DNA of 64,000 nt, from positions 434,001-498,000 of the forward strand of contig NJPS01000013.1 in NCBI GenBank assembly GCA_002946415.1. Reading direction: 5' to 3'. The notes beneath the pieces are model-generated. The model ran no database searches. It was given only the letters and a program-made list of their open reading frames with translations, and had not been told where the DNA came from. The DNA comes from Rutstroemia sp. NJR-2017a BVV2. Taxonomy: Eukaryota > Ascomycota > Leotiomycetes > Helotiales > Rutstroemiaceae. Shown piece after piece: positions 1 to 11,056 of the stretch; positions within the stretch are counted from its first letter, which is position 1; every line of letters begins with the position of its first letter. Both the position numbers and the translations under genes were made by a program.

Positions 1-1423
1 TTTAGGATTAGTGCACTGGAACAGAGTCGCGTCCAACAGGGTATCTCCGTCGCGTAGACAGTCGAATGGCGAGGCTTGACCATCTGCGATGAGCTTTCGA
101 ACTCTTTTAAGATCACCGGTAATACAGGCTCTGAAGATTGCACGAGTACTACTATTGCAAATAACATTGTATACTCGCAACGACCTTTCCTGAACAGAAT
201 AATATGGGGCAAAGCCTTGCTGAACTGCTAAGCAGAATACTCTGAAACGTAAGAAGATTTGGTTTGGTAGTAGGTAGACCCTTGTCTTAGTGACTGTCCT
301 AAATCGTATCTTTGATTGCTCATCATCGGATGTATTGTCCAAGTCGTGAAATGTTGTGGTTACCGAACGTATGGTCACAGTGCCAATAGCTCTCACATAG
401 TTCCGGGCAATTAGATCCTGGCGGACAATATAACGAGGTCGTTGTTTTGTCCTTCCAGCAACAGAGAAATGCTCATTTGCAGAATCTGTCGCTAGATGTG
501 CTTGACCATGTTTTGTTTCGAGGTAGAACTCCACTAAACAACCAGAAAACGTATCTTTGACCATCTGGGGCATACCCATAGGTAACATTTTCAGCCCATC
601 TGAAGCGGTTTGCATAGTTTCATTGCCGTTGTTGGGCTTCGGCATACTAGAGTGCACCTCAACTACTTGTCCAGTGGATTTTGACACGATCGTCGTGGAA
701 GTGGAGAGAGTCAATGTTTGTATAGCATCAAGTTTGCTGGACAGGTCGTTGAGTCCACTGAGCCAATCATTCCGAAGACCAGAGATGGCATTCTCAGTCT
801 GCTGCGTGTTCAGATTGATTTGATCTAGGCGTTTCGGAATTGTAGACACGGTACTCGAGGAGACGTCGACCGTCGAGACTAGTGCAGTCAAATCATGTTT
901 GATGGCACTCTGGCTGAGCACATTTTGACTTTGCAAATACCTTCAGATGGTAAGCCGGAGCCCCGTTAAGTGAGTGCCCGCTGCTACTCACAATATTACG
1001 CATGCTTGTGCGATTCCTACATCCTGCTTGGCCATTCGAATTTTCTCGATGCACTTTTCATGCTTGCTTTTTCCACACCATCTTCAGTTTTGTTCGTCTT
1101 TTGTTAGGTCGGTAATTACACAAAATAAATTGCTGGACATCTTCCACAGATTTTCTGCTTGTGCTCAAAGCCGCTTCAACACTGAGTAGATGGCCATTCG
1201 ACTTGAGTGGTAGACCGGAATTTTCTATCAGATTGAGCAAATCACAGACTGAATTGATAGTGAGCTCAAAATGATGGACATTTCTGCGAAGTGTGAGAAT
1301 ATCGCGATCAGCATCTTTGACGTTATCAACCACTTCTCTAATATATACGCAGCCTTGCAAAACTTGACCTGCGAGACCTATGAATGCGACAACTGAAGCG
1401 CCCAAGCCTATCGCTTCAGCCAT
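1..1423 (-). CDS. Ankyrin-repeat protein with fungal STAND-type N-terminal domain, 5' part (runs off the left edge)
   Basis: The N-terminus begins MAEAIGLGASVVAFIGLAGQ and continues with a helical region, the kind of N-terminal domain found on fungal STAND/NACHT and ankyrin proteins. Exon 1 is about 992-1423. An intron 929-991 (GTGAGT donor, CTTAAC branch, AAAG acceptor) leads into one uninterrupted frame of about 309 codons from 928 to the window edge. The last ~50 residues (RAIFRACITGDLKRVRKLI...) look like the start of a fungal ankyrin region. Exon 1 changes frame near 1058-1072: the frame ending ...KLKMVWKKQA stops, while the next frame carries the natural continuation EKCIEKIRMAKQDVG. 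Either a short 40-nt intron with a GTGTAA donor is spliced just upstream, or one base is extra. An in-frame ATG at 1501 would add 26 hydrophobic residues; I prefer 1423. Role unknown; such proteins are often linked to non-self recognition. Confidence 0.6.
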
Positions 1424-2080
1424 ATTGGGAGTTGCGTGTAATGCGAGTAAGGTGAAAAAACAGGAAGAGAATAAAACGTGTTTGATAGAGATTAAAATCA
1501 CTCGATGGTAAATGGCATCTCATTTCGCGTCCGAGAATGGTAATCGAAGAAGAAAAGAGTATGGCCATGTAAGCGGAGTTTATAGTGAGGCTATGGTGAT
1601 CGCTATTGACCGAGCCACCATGTATGGCTTTCTGTGTAACCTCTCTGCTTGGGGCAGAATCAGTACGACTCTGTGCTCTTACGAATCAGAGTGCACAAAT
1701 ATATGCCGCATAACATATAAAATGCAACTTGCAAGAGATGAACACTGCATAGCCACTGCCAATGGCAAGACATGATCCTTTTTGGTTTTGACGCATTCGC
1801 ATCGGGTAAGTTGTTGTTGCTGCTATGGAAAGTTTGAGGATGAAAAGAAGCAGGCGACGAGGGACATCACATGGCTTAGGTAATCATACATACCCAAGTT
1901 GGTCATCCACCAGATCGAATAAAATAAATCGCCAACACAAGAGTGCAATAACTAATCAGATTGCACAAACATTGGAATGTCTCCAAGAGAAGGACCAGAT
2001 GGTCGTGGAACTTTGAGCGATATCATTCATCCTTTTCTGTATTATAGACCGTGGGTATCGCATCTATTGATATCTATCAT
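1424..2080. other. Intergenic region upstream of the ankyrin gene
   Basis: It lies between two minus-strand genes. I see only short unconvincing ORFs and no RNA gene. It should hold the ankyrin gene promoter and the 3' end of the TRIP4-like gene. Confidence 0.5.
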
Positions 2081-3709
2081 CTACCCATGGGCATGCTCCT
2101 CATCACCCAATCGTATATCCCTTTTATTGACAGGATTCCCACCATACACCCCTCCGTCTAGAATGACGTCTTCATTATCATCTAAATCATCCTGAACTCT
2201 CCGCCAGGTTTTCTTCTTCCGCACGTATGCATCATCTTCCCCGCCCCCTTCTGCCTCTTTACCCTTCCCTTTTCCTGCAGTCCAAACTGGTCGGATCAAA
2301 CCACCCAAGAGTGGATTTCTACTGAACGTTCCACCACCGTCATTCCCTCTTTGCACAGGCACTTCCACTTCCCCGCTGTCGTCCTCACTGTCGACTTCCT
2401 TCGGCCTCTCCACCTTCGCCATTCTCTTCACAATCTTTCCTCCCACCAAATCCACACTAACAACCTGTCTCCTCTTCTCATATTCCGGTCTAGCATTCCA
2501 TTCTTGTTCCGCCAGCACCTTCTGTTGCCTCTTCAACTCCCTCGCCCTTTCTGCCGGACTCGCCCACGCCATACTGCCCGTTCCTCCGCTAACAGCCATA
2601 CTCGTATCAAAATCACTAGCCTCATCCCTAACAGTCGTTCTCTTCGCATTCTGGCTTTGAAATCCTAGTAACCTATCACGATGTTCTTTTGCCTTTTGCT
2701 CTGCGGGCGTCATATCGACTTCTCGTGGAGCAGTGAACGGTAGAGGGGTTCGTGAGACATCTGCGCGTTTATGTGCGGAGTTGTCCAGAAGCATCTTTTC
2801 GCGGCCTCGCTCTTCCTTCAGTGACCGGATCATACTTTGAACGTCGTCTTTTCCCAGAACTGGCGAACCGCAAAACGTACAAGGCCCGAAACCTTCCTTC
2901 ACGCATATTACTTTTCCACAATTCAAACAATTGGGCGCGGCTGCCAGGAGGGGATGTCGTGTTGCTATGCAGTTGCAGCGACGCTTGGTGGGGTCTTGAG
3001 TGGGTAAGGAAGTATTGGTGCTGATTTCAAGGGTTCGGATTGCAGCGTCGAGTTCGGTCAGAGTGGTGGATGCGCCGTGCATGGAATTGCCACCGGTGAT
3101 ATTTATTTTTGCTTTTTGAGGGGCGGGGGAAGCATTTCGAGAAGCATTCCGAGAAGCATTTGTCGATGCATTCCTTGAAGAGGAGTTGGACTTTGAGGAC
3201 TTGAGATCAGATATCAGGGCGCCGGCGGCAGAGGGAGGGGCTCGAGGAATCGGAGCTTGAATGGCGGATGGTGCGGGGTCGAGCGCAAAAGCATTGGTAG
3301 CAGGTGTTGATGTTGACGCTGACGGTGTTGGCGTTGATCTCCTCGATATGTAGTCATCTTCCGTCTTCTTCTTGTAGGCAGTTCCTTGCGCGGCATATGT
3401 ATCTTGTACTTGACGTGGTGGTGGTGTGTGAATAGGTGCTTTCTTCTTCTTTGGTGCCCTTGAGTGTTTTGGTACACCCTCGTTGGAATTCGAAGCTTGT
3501 GAAGAGCTCGGCGGCTGTGATTTCGTCGTCGGATCTTTCCGCCTCGAATTGAATGACGAGATGAATTCAATGCTCTGTGGTGACTCTCCTAGTAAGTTGT
3601 TGAAGTGCTCAGCCGCGGCTTCTTTGGATAATGTGTTTGCATAGTCCAGAACTTGCTGCAAGTCAGCCTCCGGCAGCGGAAGTAACTTCTGTAGTTGGGC
3701 AAGAGACAT
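2081..3709 (-). CDS. TRIP4/ASC-1-type C2HC5 zinc-finger protein (Rqt4-like ribosome quality-control factor)
   Basis: A single exon encodes 542 aa from a genuine ATG. Residues ~1-55 form a predicted helical segment. Residues 60-240 are low complexity, with an RNAS-type repeat at ~179-194. Residues 245-280 (CNCIATRHPLL...CLNCGKVIC...GPCTFCG) are the C2HC5 zinc finger that defines activating signal cointegrator 1 (TRIP4) and yeast Rqt4. The family works with the Slh1/ASCC3 helicase and Cue3/ASCC2 to split collided ribosomes; in animals it is also described as a transcription coactivator. The C-terminal third is charged and contains no ASCH domain I can recognise, as expected for the fungal form. 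It is divergent from the PLP lyase across a 583-bp spacer. Family is confident; function is inferred from the finger alone. Confidence 0.85.
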   Translation of the reverse strand: MSLAQLQKLLPLPEADLQQVLDYANTLSKEAAAEHFNNLLGESPQSIEFISSFNSRRKDPTTKSQPPSSSQASNSNEGVPKHSRAPKKKKAPIHTPPPRQVQDTYAAQGTAYKKKTEDDYISRRSTPTPSASTSTPATNAFALDPAPSAIQAPIPRAPPSAAGALISDLKSSKSNSSSRNASTNASRNASRNASPAPQKAKINITGGNSMHGASTTLTELDAAIRTLEISTNTSLPTQDPTKRRCNCIATRHPLLAAAPNCLNCGKVICVKEGFGPCTFCGSPVLGKDDVQSMIRSLKEERGREKMLLDNSAHKRADVSRTPLPFTAPREVDMTPAEQKAKEHRDRLLGFQSQNAKRTTVRDEASDFDTSMAVSGGTGSMAWASPAERARELKRQQKVLAEQEWNARPEYEKRRQVVSVDLVGGKIVKRMAKVERPKEVDSEDDSGEVEVPVQRGNDGGGTFSRNPLLGGLIRPVWTAGKGKGKEAEGGGEDDAYVRKKKTWRRVQDDLDDNEDVILDGGVYGGNPVNKRDIRLGDEEHAHG

Positions 3710-4292
3710 TTGGAAATCCGCATACGCTCGGCTTACGAACGGGGTCAGTAATACGAAGATGTTGAAGATATATTAGTTCTTACTCTATCAATTTGTTCGT
3801 GCTGAGGGTTGTAGAATATGAATCGCTAAGTAATCAGCCCGATGGCACCTGTGCGTCATTCTGATAGGCGAGAATGTTTAAGCCGACAGACCTTCGCCTC
3901 CACACATCTCCACACACCTCCACCACAACGCCCTTTGCTTGACAAATTTACCCTATTCGTGTACGTAGTAGAGTAGGACGGGAAGTGCTTTCTTTCTCTG
4001 CGTTATCTCTAGATCCCCTTCTTTGTCGAGTCATCCGATAAGAGTCACTTCACCGAACTTACTTCGATGTAAGTCGTGGCTGGAATCGTTTATTTCCTAG
4101 TATTTATATTCGCCGTTCATGTACGGTTCCATTTCCCATCTCTCAATTGCATATTTTATATCTTCTTTTCTCTGGACTTCAATCCTATCACATGTGTGGT
4201 GCGGTCCGCTCTTGGCCGTCTTCAAGTTATACCTGATCCTTCTCTGAGAGTCTATCTCTCCTTGAGTCTTTCGCATAACCCAACACTCAATC
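3710..4292. promoter_or_regulatory. Divergent promoter region between the TRIP4-like and Egt2-like genes
   Basis: This 583-bp non-coding spacer lies between two start codons that point away from each other. CT-rich stretches occur at ~3890-4030 and ~4135-4170, common in fungal leaders. No specific regulatory element was identified. Confidence 0.5.
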
Positions 4293-5879
4293 ATGGGAGA
4301 ATTTGATGCAAGGATGGGGGAAGTCTCCCTAAATGAGTCATCTTCTCTCTATCAACGCTCTCCTTTTGGCAAGCAGATGAAGGCCAAGCATTTCCTATTC
4401 GCGAAAAACTGGAGGAATATGAATCACGGTATATACGCCACTCGTTGTGTATCTGTTTCAAATATCTAATCAACAACAGGATCTTTCGGCACCATACCCC
4501 GTGCTATTCGTGATAAGCAGAGAGAGTATCAGGAGGAGTGCGAAAACTCTCCAGATCTATTCATCCGCTACACATTTCCCCGATTACTTGATGAGTCACG
4601 GGAAGCTGTAGCAAAGTTGCTCAATGCTCCTACGGATACTGTGGTCTTTGTACCAAATGCTACCACAGGAGTTAACACCGTTCTCCGAAATCTAGTCTGG
4701 AACGAGGATGGCAAAGATGAAGTGCTTTATTTCTCCACCATTTACGGTGCCTGTGGCTTAACAGTACGTGGTCTCGGAAGACCCTAACTTCCCCTTTCCA
4801 GTCGAACCTTGTGCTTTGATCGCTCAGAAACCTAATCGAGAAATTCTGACCAATTTCTTAGGTTGACTACGTTTCTGAAGTTAATAATGGCCGCATGGTT
4901 GGAAGGAAAATCGACATTTCATACCCCATCGAGGATGCAAGTCTCGTCGAAGCTTTCGAGAAGGGCATTGCAGCCTCGAAAGCCGAAGGCAAACGACCTC
5001 GTGTGGCGATATTCGACACAATCACATCGGTACCAGGTCTACGGGTCCCCTTCGAAAGTCTCGTGTCTATATGCCGCAAAGAAGAGATATATTCTCTCAT
5101 TGATGGCGCTCACTGCGTTGGGCATATACCAATAGATCTTACCAAGCTGGATCCGGACTTCTTTGTGAGCAACTGTCACAAATGGCTTCATGTACCGCGT
5201 GGTTGTGCCGTATTCTACGTTCCCGAGAAGCACCAGGATTTGATGAGGTCATCTTTACCAACATCGCATGGTTTTGTTGCCAGAGGTACAGGTTTTGTAA
5301 ATCCATTACCGCCGAGCGCGAAGAGTTCCTTTGTGAACCAATTTGAGTTCGTCGGTACCATCGATAACACTAACTACCTTTGTGTTGCGGAAGCTATTAA
5401 GTGGCGTCAGGAAGTTTGTGGTGGTGAAAAGGCAATTACAGACTATTGCAAAAACCTAAGCAAGGAAGGTGGTGCGCTTGTTGCCAAGATACTTGGAACA
5501 GAGGTGATGGATAACAGCACGAACACCTTGACAGATTGCTGTCTCGTTAATGTTTTGTTACCAATCACCATTGGCGAGGAAAAGGTCGAGGGCATGGTCA
5601 ATGTTTCGGGGAGTAATAAAATGAAGGCGTATCTCTGGATGGTCGATACGCTGATGAAGGACTATAATACATGGATTATGATAGCTTACCTTGACGGTAA
5701 ATGGTGGACGCGGCTCAGGTGAGTAAATTTCTTGTTTTGTTGATGTGCAAACTTAACTTTCATCTACCCGTAGTGGCCAAGTCTACCTCGATATGGAAGA
5801 CTTCGAATGGGCTGGACGAACACTTAAGGAACTCTGTATGAGAGTCGGGAACGGAGACTATCTTCGTTCTGGAGAATAA
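4293..5879 (+). CDS. PLP-dependent class V aminotransferase-fold lyase, Egt2-like (ergothioneine C-S lyase family)
   Basis: Four exons (4293-4428, 4480-4763, 4862-5718, 5774-5879) give 460 aa with all frames closing. The NHGSFGTIP motif straddles intron 1. [13 protein letters not shown] and YGACG precede the cofactor domain, [13 protein letters not shown] carries the PLP-binding Asp, and SNCHKWL contains the Schiff-base Lys at ~247. The ending ([13 protein letters not shown]) also resembles fungal Egt2, which cleaves hercynylcysteine sulfoxide to ergothioneine. Fungi carry several paralogues, often annotated as isopenicillin N epimerase-like, so the fold is near certain but the substrate is not. 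No Egt1-like gene is in the window. Predicted cytosolic: no signal peptide or membrane segment is seen. Confidence 0.8.
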
Positions 5880-6881
5880 GCACGATGATCTCGAATTTGA
5901 CTGGACGATTGATATGGTGAAACACTCGGCAATACTTGGACTACCGGTAGGAGAATATGTCGCCTCACATGTTTATTTACAGTATCTCCTGTTTAGCTCC
6001 GCTACCGTGTTTCCTGTCTATGTGAGATCTTATCCAACGAAACTTCGTCAAGATTTAGCTAAAGTACGATGATATGTACAGTTATGCATGTCGATGTCAT
6101 GTCACATAATTTGTTATTGGAGATTGGTTTAGTGCCAAAGGGCTGTTACTGTATCTCCGCCCAAGTACTGTGTCTCTACCCCGCACCTTCATGTGCAAGT
6201 TCACGTACAATATATGTAAGCTACTCATCGTTCGTTGAAAGCTTGCTACAATCTATTCTTCTGTATCCTAGACGGAAATGAAAAGATGCATCCGTATCTG
6301 GTGTCAATCAGACTAGCTCATGCTCTCTGTTGCGGACGGACACTTCATGTGGATACGCTAAAAACGCCACTCTCTTGCTAAAAGTCTGGCGCAAGAGCTC
6401 GGAGCTCGCGTTATGGTATTCGTTCCCTGCCATACCTGTCTTTCGATATTCTATTTGGCATGTAGCGCATTTCAGCATCTGCCGACCGTTGACACATTGT
6501 TGCGTAGTAATACTCTTGCGAGACTACTCCCCGAATGCTCTCTAATCAGAGCTCTGTATTCACTGCTAATCATGGCTTCCAAACACCCATTGGGTATATG
6601 TTTCTATCAGCATGTGTTTCTTGATTTTATACTTTCAGTTGCAAGTGCATGCAGTAAAGTCACTAGTCGGTTGAAGATCTAATGCACGGAAGTACCACTT
6701 GATACATTAAATGCACCAACAATCCTCAGCAGTGTTTTGTTTTTAGTTCGTCCGTTCGTGTCAATCATTGCTCACGCTTTCTTTTCTTTCTTTTTTGAAT
6801 ATTTGAAGTTGGTTTTGATCCAGTGATCATCTTTCACATAAACACGTTCATCATCTCGTCGTTTGAACTACCCCGACAACA
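5880..6881. other. Intergenic region between the PLP lyase and the disordered-protein gene
   Basis: Only short frames are present. The last ~100 bp before 6882 are T-rich and then A/C-rich, ending ACAACAATG, a good fungal start context. No RNA gene or repeat recognised. Confidence 0.5.
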
Positions 6882-8795
6882 ATGTCAAGAAATGCAATGG
6901 TTAACGATAGACCTCATGCTCCGAAGAATTCAGGGCCAGATGATGGACAGGATGGATGGGTGCCGAAATTAAGAAGAATGAGAAAGGGGTTGCTGAGCAG
7001 GCAGTCTTCATTGAATACTTCGACGAGATCAGAGACAGTGAGCGGTGCTCCTCCTCGAACAAATTCCGTCCGAAAGCATCCTAGCATTCAGGATCGCACA
7101 CGCCCACCACCTTCTCACCTCAACGGTGGCAGAAGGACGAATCTTCCAGGGATGGATAATCCTCAGCCCGGCGCAACAGCTACGTCGACTTCTCGACCCC
7201 CAGTCAGCCGTTCAGCATCTATCCGACGAACACTCTCACGAACATTTTCCCGCAAAGGAAAGAGATCCAACTCACCACAACCCGGCGACACTAAAATGAT
7301 GGGAACTTATACTCCATCCGAAGGACCAAGAAGATCTAACTCCATCATGCGACGATTTTCTCGCCGTAGAAGAGATCCAGATGGTAAAAGGCCGCCACGA
7401 ACAGCAGAAAATTCTGAAAGTAAAAGGCCGCCAAGAACAGCAGACAACCCCAGTTTCGTCAAGAAGATGATGTCAAACTCATCCCTCCGATCAAACTACA
7501 TTGCCACATCTCCTACTGTTGAAAGCAAACGACCGCCCACTTTCATCAAGAAAGTGCTGTCAAACTCATCCCTCCGGTCAAGCCAAAATCCTCTATCTCC
7601 TACTTTTTCTTCTTCTCTTACAGCGGCTGAAACAAATCAATCGTCTCAGGCGGGGACCTTTACGGACAAAGCGATTGAGGCAGGTCTTCACTCGCCTACT
7701 TCACCAGTGCCAGAGACTGCAGTATCTGAGGGATCCGGGACGACCACAACGACGACAAGAATACCTATTCTTCCTGTCCCTGCTCCAGCGACAACTCCAA
7801 TTCTACCACCAGAAAGAGTATCCTCGCCACTCCAACCCACAGTATCTGATGCTCCTCTCCAAAGGACAACAACGTCTGGCCCTGCTCTTTTCCCCACTGC
7901 AACAAACACCACGACCACTACTTCTCCCACCCCTGCCTCCCAAACCACAGCAATCAAATCCCCTTCTCGCTTCACCTCCCTCAAACGCACCTTCTCCCGC
8001 TCCCAATCCCAATCCGACTCCCCCTCCCACCCCAAACCCCAACGCACCGCCTCCACCAAATCCTACTTCACCCTGGGTTCCGACTCCCCCGCCGTCCCGC
8101 ACCGCACCCCCTCCACCACCTCCGTCCCCGCATCCCAATGCATCCCGCGCACCAAATCCCAACCCCCCTTACCGCGGCAACCCAAATCCAAATCCAAATC
8201 CATCACCAACTCTCTCTCCTCCACGCGCAGCACCACCACCGCCTACCCCCCCCAAACCCAACACACAACACAAGAAAAGAAATCGCACTTCTTCAAATCC
8301 TTCCCCAACCTCATGATGGACGTAGGCTACGACTACGAATACGAGTACGAGAACTACTACGTCCCGTACGAGAGTTTCCGGCCGGTGTCTACGATTCTAG
8401 AGGGACAAGTCGGGCGCTCGGATTTCGAAGTCTTTGTTGAGGGGGCGGGGAGGGAGGCGCGGAGGGAGGGGGTGAGGGTTGTGGATGCGAGCGGGGAGGA
8501 CAAGGGCAAGAGTGGGGAGGGGAGTCAGAGGAGTGGGTTTACGGGGTTTAGTTTTATGAGGGGGGATGATGGGGGGTGGATGAAAGGAAATGGGAGTGGG
8601 AATGCGAGTATGAAGAGTGGGGGAGGCTTTTGGGGGAGTTTGAGGAGGAGGGGGAGTACGGCTGTGGCGGCGACGGCGACGGCGACGGCGACGGTTGAGA
8701 GGCAGGGGAGTTTGGTGGTGAGGAGGAAGAGGGAGAGGCAGATGCCGGTCGCGAGGGGGTTGGAGAGGTATAATACTTCGGTTGTTGTTGTTTAG
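6882..8795 (+). CDS. Hypothetical basic, Ser/Thr/Pro-rich disordered protein
   Basis: A single-exon frame encodes 637 aa starting MSRNAMVNDRPHAP in good start context. I do not recognise the family. The N-terminal ~140 residues are Arg/Ser-rich (RRTLSRTFSRKGKRS, RRFSRRRRD). Two imperfect internal repeats follow: KRPPRTAEN/KRPPRTADN, and FVKKMMSNSSLRSN/FIKKVLSNSSLRSS. Residues ~240-460 are Thr/Pro/Ser-rich. A short acidic aromatic patch (DVGYDYEYEYENYYVPYESF) at ~478-497 is the only globular-looking element. The C-terminus is Gly/Arg-rich with an (AT)n run encoded by a GGCGAC repeat. There is no signal peptide or membrane segment. Repeated RxxS/RRxS contexts would suit phosphorylation or membrane-lipid binding, but that is conjecture. 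Confidence 0.7.
   Translation: MSRNAMVNDRPHAPKNSGPDDGQDGWVPKLRRMRKGLLSRQSSLNTSTRSETVSGAPPRTNSVRKHPSIQDRTRPPPSHLNGGRRTNLPGMDNPQPGATATSTSRPPVSRSASIRRTLSRTFSRKGKRSNSPQPGDTKMMGTYTPSEGPRRSNSIMRRFSRRRRDPDGKRPPRTAENSESKRPPRTADNPSFVKKMMSNSSLRSNYIATSPTVESKRPPTFIKKVLSNSSLRSSQNPLSPTFSSSLTAAETNQSSQAGTFTDKAIEAGLHSPTSPVPETAVSEGSGTTTTTTRIPILPVPAPATTPILPPERVSSPLQPTVSDAPLQRTTTSGPALFPTATNTTTTTSPTPASQTTAIKSPSRFTSLKRTFSRSQSQSDSPSHPKPQRTASTKSYFTLGSDSPAVPHRTPSTTSVPASQCIPRTKSQPPLPRQPKSKSKSITNSLSSTRSTTTAYPPQTQHTTQEKKSHFFKSFPNLMMDVGYDYEYEYENYYVPYESFRPVSTILEGQVGRSDFEVFVEGAGREARREGVRVVDASGEDKGKSGEGSQRSGFTGFSFMRGDDGGWMKGNGSGNASMKSGGGFWGSLRRRGSTAVAATATATATVERQGSLVVRRKRERQMPVARGLERYNTSVVVV
8667..8694 (+). repeat. GGCGAC hexanucleotide repeat inside the disordered-protein gene
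   Basis: About four tandem copies encode alternating Ala-Thr, so length changes by whole units keep the reading frame. Confidence 0.8.
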
Positions 8796-9404
8796 AGTTT
8801 CTTTGCATTCTGGCCTGATTTCTATTTGTTTTGTTTATGTTTGATAAAGGGGAGACTGGGAGTTAAGAGGATGGCTGTGTTTACGGGGACGATTTGCTTG
8901 AATGACGCAGATAGATGTGTTGCGAATCCGGGGAGGGGTAATGTAATGAAGTCATATATACTTAAAAGGGTAGATGGGTGTTTGCATAATTCATACTATC
9001 GCAATTCATCGGAGGGCATTTGCTTAGCTCAGTGACCAACACATCGAATAATTAGACTTCTTAAGACGATGCTTCGTACGCTCGTACCTGTAGTGCTGGT
9101 ACTGTATTTACACCAACGCTTCAACATCCGAAGGACCAAATCGCCGCTACTACTACTAAACGACTACAGCGAGGGAGAAGTTCTGTACGATCTAAAGAGT
9201 CGATTCTCATCACATACGCCAAGATGATGGCTGCAGCAATATAATGATAGAGAGGTATATTTCTAATAATAAGATGAGGTATAAACCTATTCACAAAAGA
9301 AAACTTCTTCTGATCCGAACTCCCAAACCCTTTTTATCTTCTTGTCTCATGTTCACAGAAAGCTAAGAGTAATAATAAACATAAATAAGGCAGAGAAGTA
9401 ATCA
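8796..9404. other. Convergent 3' intergenic region
   Basis: It lies between the stop codons of the disordered-protein gene (plus) and sidA (minus). AT-rich stretches around 9235-9290 could serve polyadenylation on either strand. No gene seen. Confidence 0.5.
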
Positions 9405-11056
9405 TCACCTGAACTCTTCTGCGAACATACTGTCTACCAACTCGCCACCTCGGATGGATAGAACCGAAAGGAGGGTATCGGATAACTGTGATTCTCGTTA
9501 GCATTCTCATCACCCACATGAAGAAAGGAATAAAAAGAAAATGCTCACCCCATGCGTCCCCTCATTACAACCCTGCAACCAAATCCCCGCCCCCCTTTGC
9601 ACCGCACCCTCCCTCAACAACACCCTATAATCCCTCGCGACCCTCCAGCCCTCCTCCCCCTTCGGCTTCAATCCCTCACACCCCTCCAACATACGCACAT
9701 GCGCATCCCTGCGGTACCCCGTCGCCGCAAACACATAGTCCACATGCATAACCTCGTCCTCTCCGTCTTTGCCCTCGGCCAGTTTCTCCGAGCTCGAGTT
9801 CTTCACGACCAACTCCAGCCCGTCTTTCCCCGCTGATGCGGACGTCACGATTCTGTTTGTGAGAATCTGGACGCGGGGAGGGGTGGATGAGGATTCGGAT
9901 CGGATGCGCTGCATGTAGAGTTTTTCGTACAGATGCTCGAGGAGCTCGAGACGGACGACGCCGTAGTTGGTTGCGCGGTCGGCTTTGATGGCGGAGGCGC
10001 GTAGGGCGGCGGGGGCGTTGAATATGGTGTCGGTGCGTTCGGGGTCGAAGATTTCGTTTACGCTTTGGGGGATGGTTAGTTTGTTTTTCCGGGTGTTAGG
10101 AGGGGTACTTTCGTGGGGATGAGAGGAGTATGAATAGAAGAAAAGGAAACATACAAAGGACTATCATCACTCGGTCTCAGACTACTACCCTTAACAAGCA
10201 ACTTCACCTCCGCATCATCGAACCGTTCCCAAAGATCATTAAAAATCTCCGCCGCACTCTGGCCGCTCCCCACAACCGCAAAACGCAGCTTTCTCCCGGA
10301 AGCTTTCTGGTCTGCGGCAATTTTCGTGATGGAATTCGCGTATTGAGAGGAGTGCGAGACGCGGGGGATGTTTTGAAGCGTAGCTGGAAGAGAGGGTTGG
10401 CCGCCTACGGCAATCACCACATTACGTGCCGCATACGTGATCTGCTCACCCGAGGACGCATCACTAGACGTGACCTCGAAGGCGCCGATTTTCCCACCCT
10501 GGCTATCCTCTGGGACGACAGAGCGCACTTCGCTACCGTAGCGCACACAGCCGTCTTTTTCGAAATGGCTAGCGCACCAGCGGAGGTAGTCTTCGTATTC
10601 CATACGGCTGGGAAGGAAAGTTGATAGGTTGATGAAGGTGTTCAGACGGTTCTTGCAGTGGAGGTAATTGATGAAGGTGAATTTTGAGCGGGGGTTCCGC
10701 GGGGTCGCGAGATCTTTTAGGAACGAGATTTGCATTTTTGCAGAGGGCAGCTGCATCCCGCTGTGCCAGGCGAATTGGGGTTGTTTCTCTAAGAAGAGGA
10801 CCCGGGGAGCCGCGTGGTTCGGGGGAGTAAGGTCGTGTAGGGCGATGGCGATGGCGAGGGAGGCGGGGCCGAAACCGATACAGATGAGATCGAGGGGTTC
10901 AGTGGAAGTTGGTGGGGAGGAAGTGATATGAGAGTTGGTTTGGTTGGACGAGGAGAGGGTGAGATTGGACATCTTGAGAGTTGACAGAACAGTTTCTCCG
11001 TTGATAGTCGCAGGGTGCATGACTTCCGGAGAAGTGCTGATAGCTGATGGTGCCAT
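9405..11056 (-). CDS. sidA: L-ornithine N5-monooxygenase (first enzyme of hydroxamate siderophore synthesis)
   Basis: This flavoenzyme uses FAD, NADPH and O2 to make N5-hydroxy-L-ornithine, the committed step of hydroxamate siderophore synthesis. Exons are 10155-11056, 9549-10062 and 9405-9485, joining to 498 aa, close to SidA of Aspergillus (~500 aa). Visible motifs: FAD-binding GFGPASLA at ~61-68; WHSGMQLPSAKMQISFLKDL in the substrate/FAD region; NADPH-binding VVGSGQSAAE at ~261-270; DDSPFVNEIFDPE across intron 1; the ATGY motif (YVFAATGY); and a C-terminus THGLSDTLLSVL formed across intron 2. The start is ATG 11056; the open frame extends 15 codons further upstream without an ATG. It is head-to-head with the NRPS, and the shared upstream region carries iron-GATA motifs, so iron repression is likely. 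Confidence 0.95.

Noticed and set aside
7501..8316. Long overlapping frame (271 codons) rich in Pro/Leu inside the disordered-protein gene
   Set aside because: Shadow of the C-rich coding strand; composition follows the skew and it lies wholly inside the better-supported frame.
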